The notes under the pieces are model-generated. The model made no database searches and was not told the DNA's origin. It was given only the letters and a program-made list of their open reading frames with translations. From Dryomyza anilis (taxonomy: Eukaryota; Arthropoda; Insecta; Diptera; Dryomyzidae), in contig OX638130.1 of NCBI GenBank assembly GCA_951804985.1, forward strand, positions 38,154,894 through 38,218,893: a stretch of DNA of 64,000 nt, written 5' to 3'. Both the position numbers and the translations under genes were made by a program. Shown here piece by piece: positions 61,193-64,000 of the stretch. Positions within the stretch are counted from its first letter, which is position 1, and every line of letters begins with the position of its first letter.

Positions 61193-63540
61193 GTGACCTT
61201 ACTTACTTAAATGGCCCATACAACCGTGGGTCGGTTTTGGCCGCTGAGTTGAATCCGCGCCAGTCGGATCTGCTTTGCGCACGCTGACGCCAGTTAGAAA
61301 TACCAAGTGTTGCCAGGTTGTCCTCAACTTGGTCTTTCCAACGCAGATTTGGACGCCCTCTTCTACGCTGTCCACCTTCGAGTTTCGATTCAAGCACCTT
61401 CTTGACTGGAGTGTTTTCATCCATTCCTTCGACTAGGTCATAGCCAGCGGAGCCGCTGGATCTTGATGCGCTTGACTATGTCAATGTCGTCGAATAACTC
61501 ATACAGCTCGTGGTTCATCCTGATTCGATACTCGTTAGCAAAGCAGATAGGGCCAAAGATTTTACGGAGAATCTTTCTCTCGTCGCTCCCAGTACTCTCT
61601 CATCTGTGGAGGCCAGCGTCCATGTTGAAACCTCGATCGGTATGAAATGGTTTGGAGAGGTCTTTGCCTATTCTCACTGTGCAACGTGTGTTGCTCAGGG
61701 TCATCCTGCAAAGACTTATAAGTTTCGCAGAAATTGCGGCGTATAATCGTTCCCTTATCGGAGTGTCGAAGGAGGCTTTATAGTCGACTAATAGGTGGTA
61801 GGTGTCGATCTTTTTTTCTAGGGTCTTTTCCTGGATTAGGCCTGGATTGTGAAAATCTGGTCTATGGTGGACTTTCCAGGTCTGAAGCCGCACTGATAAG
61901 GTCCAATCAGTCTGTTGACGATGGGCTTCAGTCTTTCACATAATACGCTCGATAGAACCTTGTATGCGATATTGCGTGGGCTGATCCCATGGTAGTTGGC
62001 GCAGATAGTGGGATCCCCTTTCTTAAGGATTGGGCAGAGTACACTGAGGTTCCAGTCACTTGACATGCTTTCATCCGACCATATTCTGCTTACGAGCTCG
62101 TGCATGCTCTCTATTAGCTCTTCGCCTCCGGTCTTAAACAATCGAGCAGGCAGGCCCTCAGCACCGGCGGCTTTGTTGTTTTCCAGCCGAGCAATGGCTG
62201 TTCTGACCTCGTCATGGTCGGGTGACAGAATCTCAACGTCGTCATCAAGTACTGGGGTTGCAGGGTTTACTTCTCTATCGGTGGAATTGCGGTCATCATC
62301 ACCGGTCAGCAGTTTAGAGAAGTGATCCCTCCATATTTTCAGTGTGCTCTGGGTATCTTGCACTAGATTTCCGTTCTCATCTTTACAAGAAGAGGCTCCG
62401 GATTTTGAACCTCCGGCTAGGCGTCTTATTTTCTCGAAGAATTTTCGAGCCTCATTCCTGTCCCCATGCTTCTCAATCTCCTCACACTCACGTCTTTTCT
62501 GCCTCGCTTTTTTTACGCCTGAAAAGACATCTCTCTTCCCTCTTCTCTTTGTATCGCTCCTTCGCAGCTCGCGTAGCTACTGACTGCAGGGTGGATTTGT
62601 ACGCATCGTCTTTCTCTGCAGTGTCCGCGCGACACTCTTGGTCATACCACTGATTCCTCAGGGGGCGTTGGAATTCAAGCACCTCTTCGGCAGCCGTACC
62701 TATGTGGCCTTATGGATATCGAAATGTTCGAATCTAGTGCTACTAACTACCATGTTTCGTGATGCGGCGAAGTCGATTAGCCTCGTTCCGTTATCGGAAG
62801 TGTTGGCATGGAGGCCAAATTTTCCGATTGTGGGACAATAGATGGCTTCTCTGCCCACCTTGGCGTTAAAATCGCCTAGCACTATTTTGATATCGTGGCG
62901 GAGGCAGCGCTCGTATGCGTTGTCTAGGCGCTCGTGGAAGCGCTCTTTTGTCTCGTCATCTTTCTCGTTCATCGGTGCACAAATTAGGCTGATATGGAAA
63001 TATTTAGCCTTGATGCGGATTGTTGCCAGCCTTTCGTCCACGGGCGTGAACCTAGAGACAAGGTGGCGGGCAACAAATCCACATCCAAATTCGTGTCTCT
63101 TCGCATGGTAGCTGTAGTAGATATCACAGGACGCTTGTTTCGAACAGCCCCGTCCCGTCCATCGCATCTCGTGGATAGCGGTGATGTCAGTCTTATATTT
63201 TTCGAGGACATCTGCCAGCTGGATAGAGGCACCTTCCCTATCAAGGGTCCGGACATTCCAGGTGCATATCCTTAAATCATGGTCCTTGAAACGTTTGCGT
63301 GGGTCGTCATCGTTGTAATCGGTCGTTATCCGAGGCTTCTTTTTGTTTTCATTGGGCGCATAAGTTTTTTCCGTGGTGGGACACAAACCCATCGCACGAA
63401 CCCTCACTCTGAGGGAGATGCTCGCCACTCACTCTAGCCGACTTCTACACCGGGTGGTGTAGAGCGCCGTCAGGGACTTCCACGAGGAGGACTTCCACCG
63501 AAGTGGAGGTGTCACCATTTGACAATTTGTGTATCCGGTT
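61193..63540 (-). pseudogene. RTE-like non-LTR retrotransposon, copy D (sister subfamily)
   Basis: The minus strand gives a 242-codon endonuclease frame (62700-63428; DHDLRICTWNVRTLDREGA, HEMRWTGRGCSKQ, VLGDFNAKVGREA), then linker LRNQWYDQECRADTAEKDDA, RT motifs NNKAAGAEGLPARLFKTGGE, NLSVLCPILKKGDP and CGFRPGKSTIDQIF, and C-terminal GGQRRRGRPNLRWKDQVEDN. Two internal deletions are visible against the other copies: at 62698 (end of endonuclease, including SDH) and at about 61627 (RT catalytic YADD region and most of the C-terminal domain). Divergence from A-C is clear. The 3' tip is TAAGTAAGTAAGG, an RTE-type tail. About 110 bp of leader upstream of the first ATG remain. Confidence 0.87.
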
Positions 63541-64000
63541 TTTGATTTTTTCATTTCATTTTTATTTCAATGTAATTAACATAGCCTTACGGCCTAAAAT
63601 TTAATTACTAAAAGTACATATGAGCAAACTTACAATATATTAAAAATATACAAAATTAAATTCAAAAATTAACGAAAAATATAAATTTTCCTTAAAATAA
63701 TAATTCATTAACGGCTTCTCCACAATTAAAGTAAATAAAAAAGTTATCAGGAGTTAGAATATCAACAAAAAAATATATATATATGACCCATTATACAGCA
63801 GATGCAAAACAACAAAAAATATGGCGTGTAAATTACAAATAAACGTGAGATTAAACATTATGAGACATGTATTCTAAAAGATTGCGCTTAAAAATATTGA
63901 TAGAAGAAGAAAATGATCTCAAACTAATTGGGCTGAATATTCCAACAACGTGCAGTTCTAATATGAAATGATCGTTCAAATAATGAGTTGCAAATTCTAG
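63541..64000 (-). pseudogene. 3' end of another Jockey/CR1-group non-LTR element
   Basis: The minus strand from the window edge reads RICNSLFERSFHIRTARCWN then IQPN and a stop. This is the serine/phenylalanine-arginine-threonine-W-N pattern that closes RT proteins of this group. Non-coding sequence follows, with GGCCGTAAGGCTATGTTAAT and an A-rich GAAATGAAA tail at about 63541-63575. The rest of the element lies beyond the window. Confidence 0.65.

Overview
This window looks like an AT-rich, repeat-dominated intergenic or heterochromatic stretch of a higher fly (Diptera, Brachycera). The fly assignment rests on dispersed elements carrying a GTCY-type microsatellite and a TATATATTCTTGATCAGCATC-like core, as in mini-me/DINE-type repeats, together with mariner-, hAT-, gypsy-, RTE- and Jockey/CR1-type remnants. 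I found no intact host gene and no prokaryotic signal. Nearly all recognisable coding sequence is decayed transposon sequence or short gene fragments carried inside non-autonomous transposons.

Layout. 0.4-1.5 kb: mini-me-like element with a tRNA-derived SINE in it. 2.2-10.1 kb: Jockey/CR1-type reverse transcriptase split by a 5.9 kb hAT-like element, which itself holds at least three smaller insertions. 10.9-12.3 kb: small inverted-repeat elements and a SINE. 12.8-15.2 kb: RTE-like element A. 15.2-19.2 kb: gene-like exon, a 480-bp tandem repeat and a transposon carrying a MIC26/MIC27-like fragment; this block recurs at 54.0-58.8 kb. 20.0-20.7 kb: 193-bp tandem repeat. 21.8-24.1 kb: second Jockey/CR1 fragment (endonuclease) split by a CCCAAGTAA element. 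24.7-25.5 kb: CACAGAAAA MITE. 25.8-28.1 kb: RTE-like B. 29.8-31.2 kb: CCCAAGAAAC foldback element. 31.3-32.3 kb: mariner-like transposase pseudogene. 32.4-33.9 kb: gypsy remnant. 35.6-38.5 and 47.4-51.3 kb: two more copies of the hAT-like element. 39.0-39.9 kb: long inverted repeat. 41.6-43.7 kb: second MIC-carrying element with the second foldback element inside it. 45.0-47.3 kb: three-deep nest of elements. 52.6-53.5 kb: CACCCAG MITE. 58.9-60.0 kb: hAT MITE. 61.2-63.5 kb: RTE-like D. 63.5-64.0 kb: end of another non-LTR element.

The strongest evidence is internal. Several insertions can be dated against an empty paralogous site in this same window, and many have clean target-site duplications: 8 bp for the hAT-like elements, TA/AT/TT for the CACNCAG- and CCCAA-ended families, TTA for one hairpin. 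The most unusual theme is that several non-autonomous families with clean inverted-repeat ends carry different gene-like cargo, resembling gene-capturing (Pack-type) elements. One cargo resembles the MICOS subunit MIC26/MIC27 (apolipoprotein-O family); the others I could not identify.
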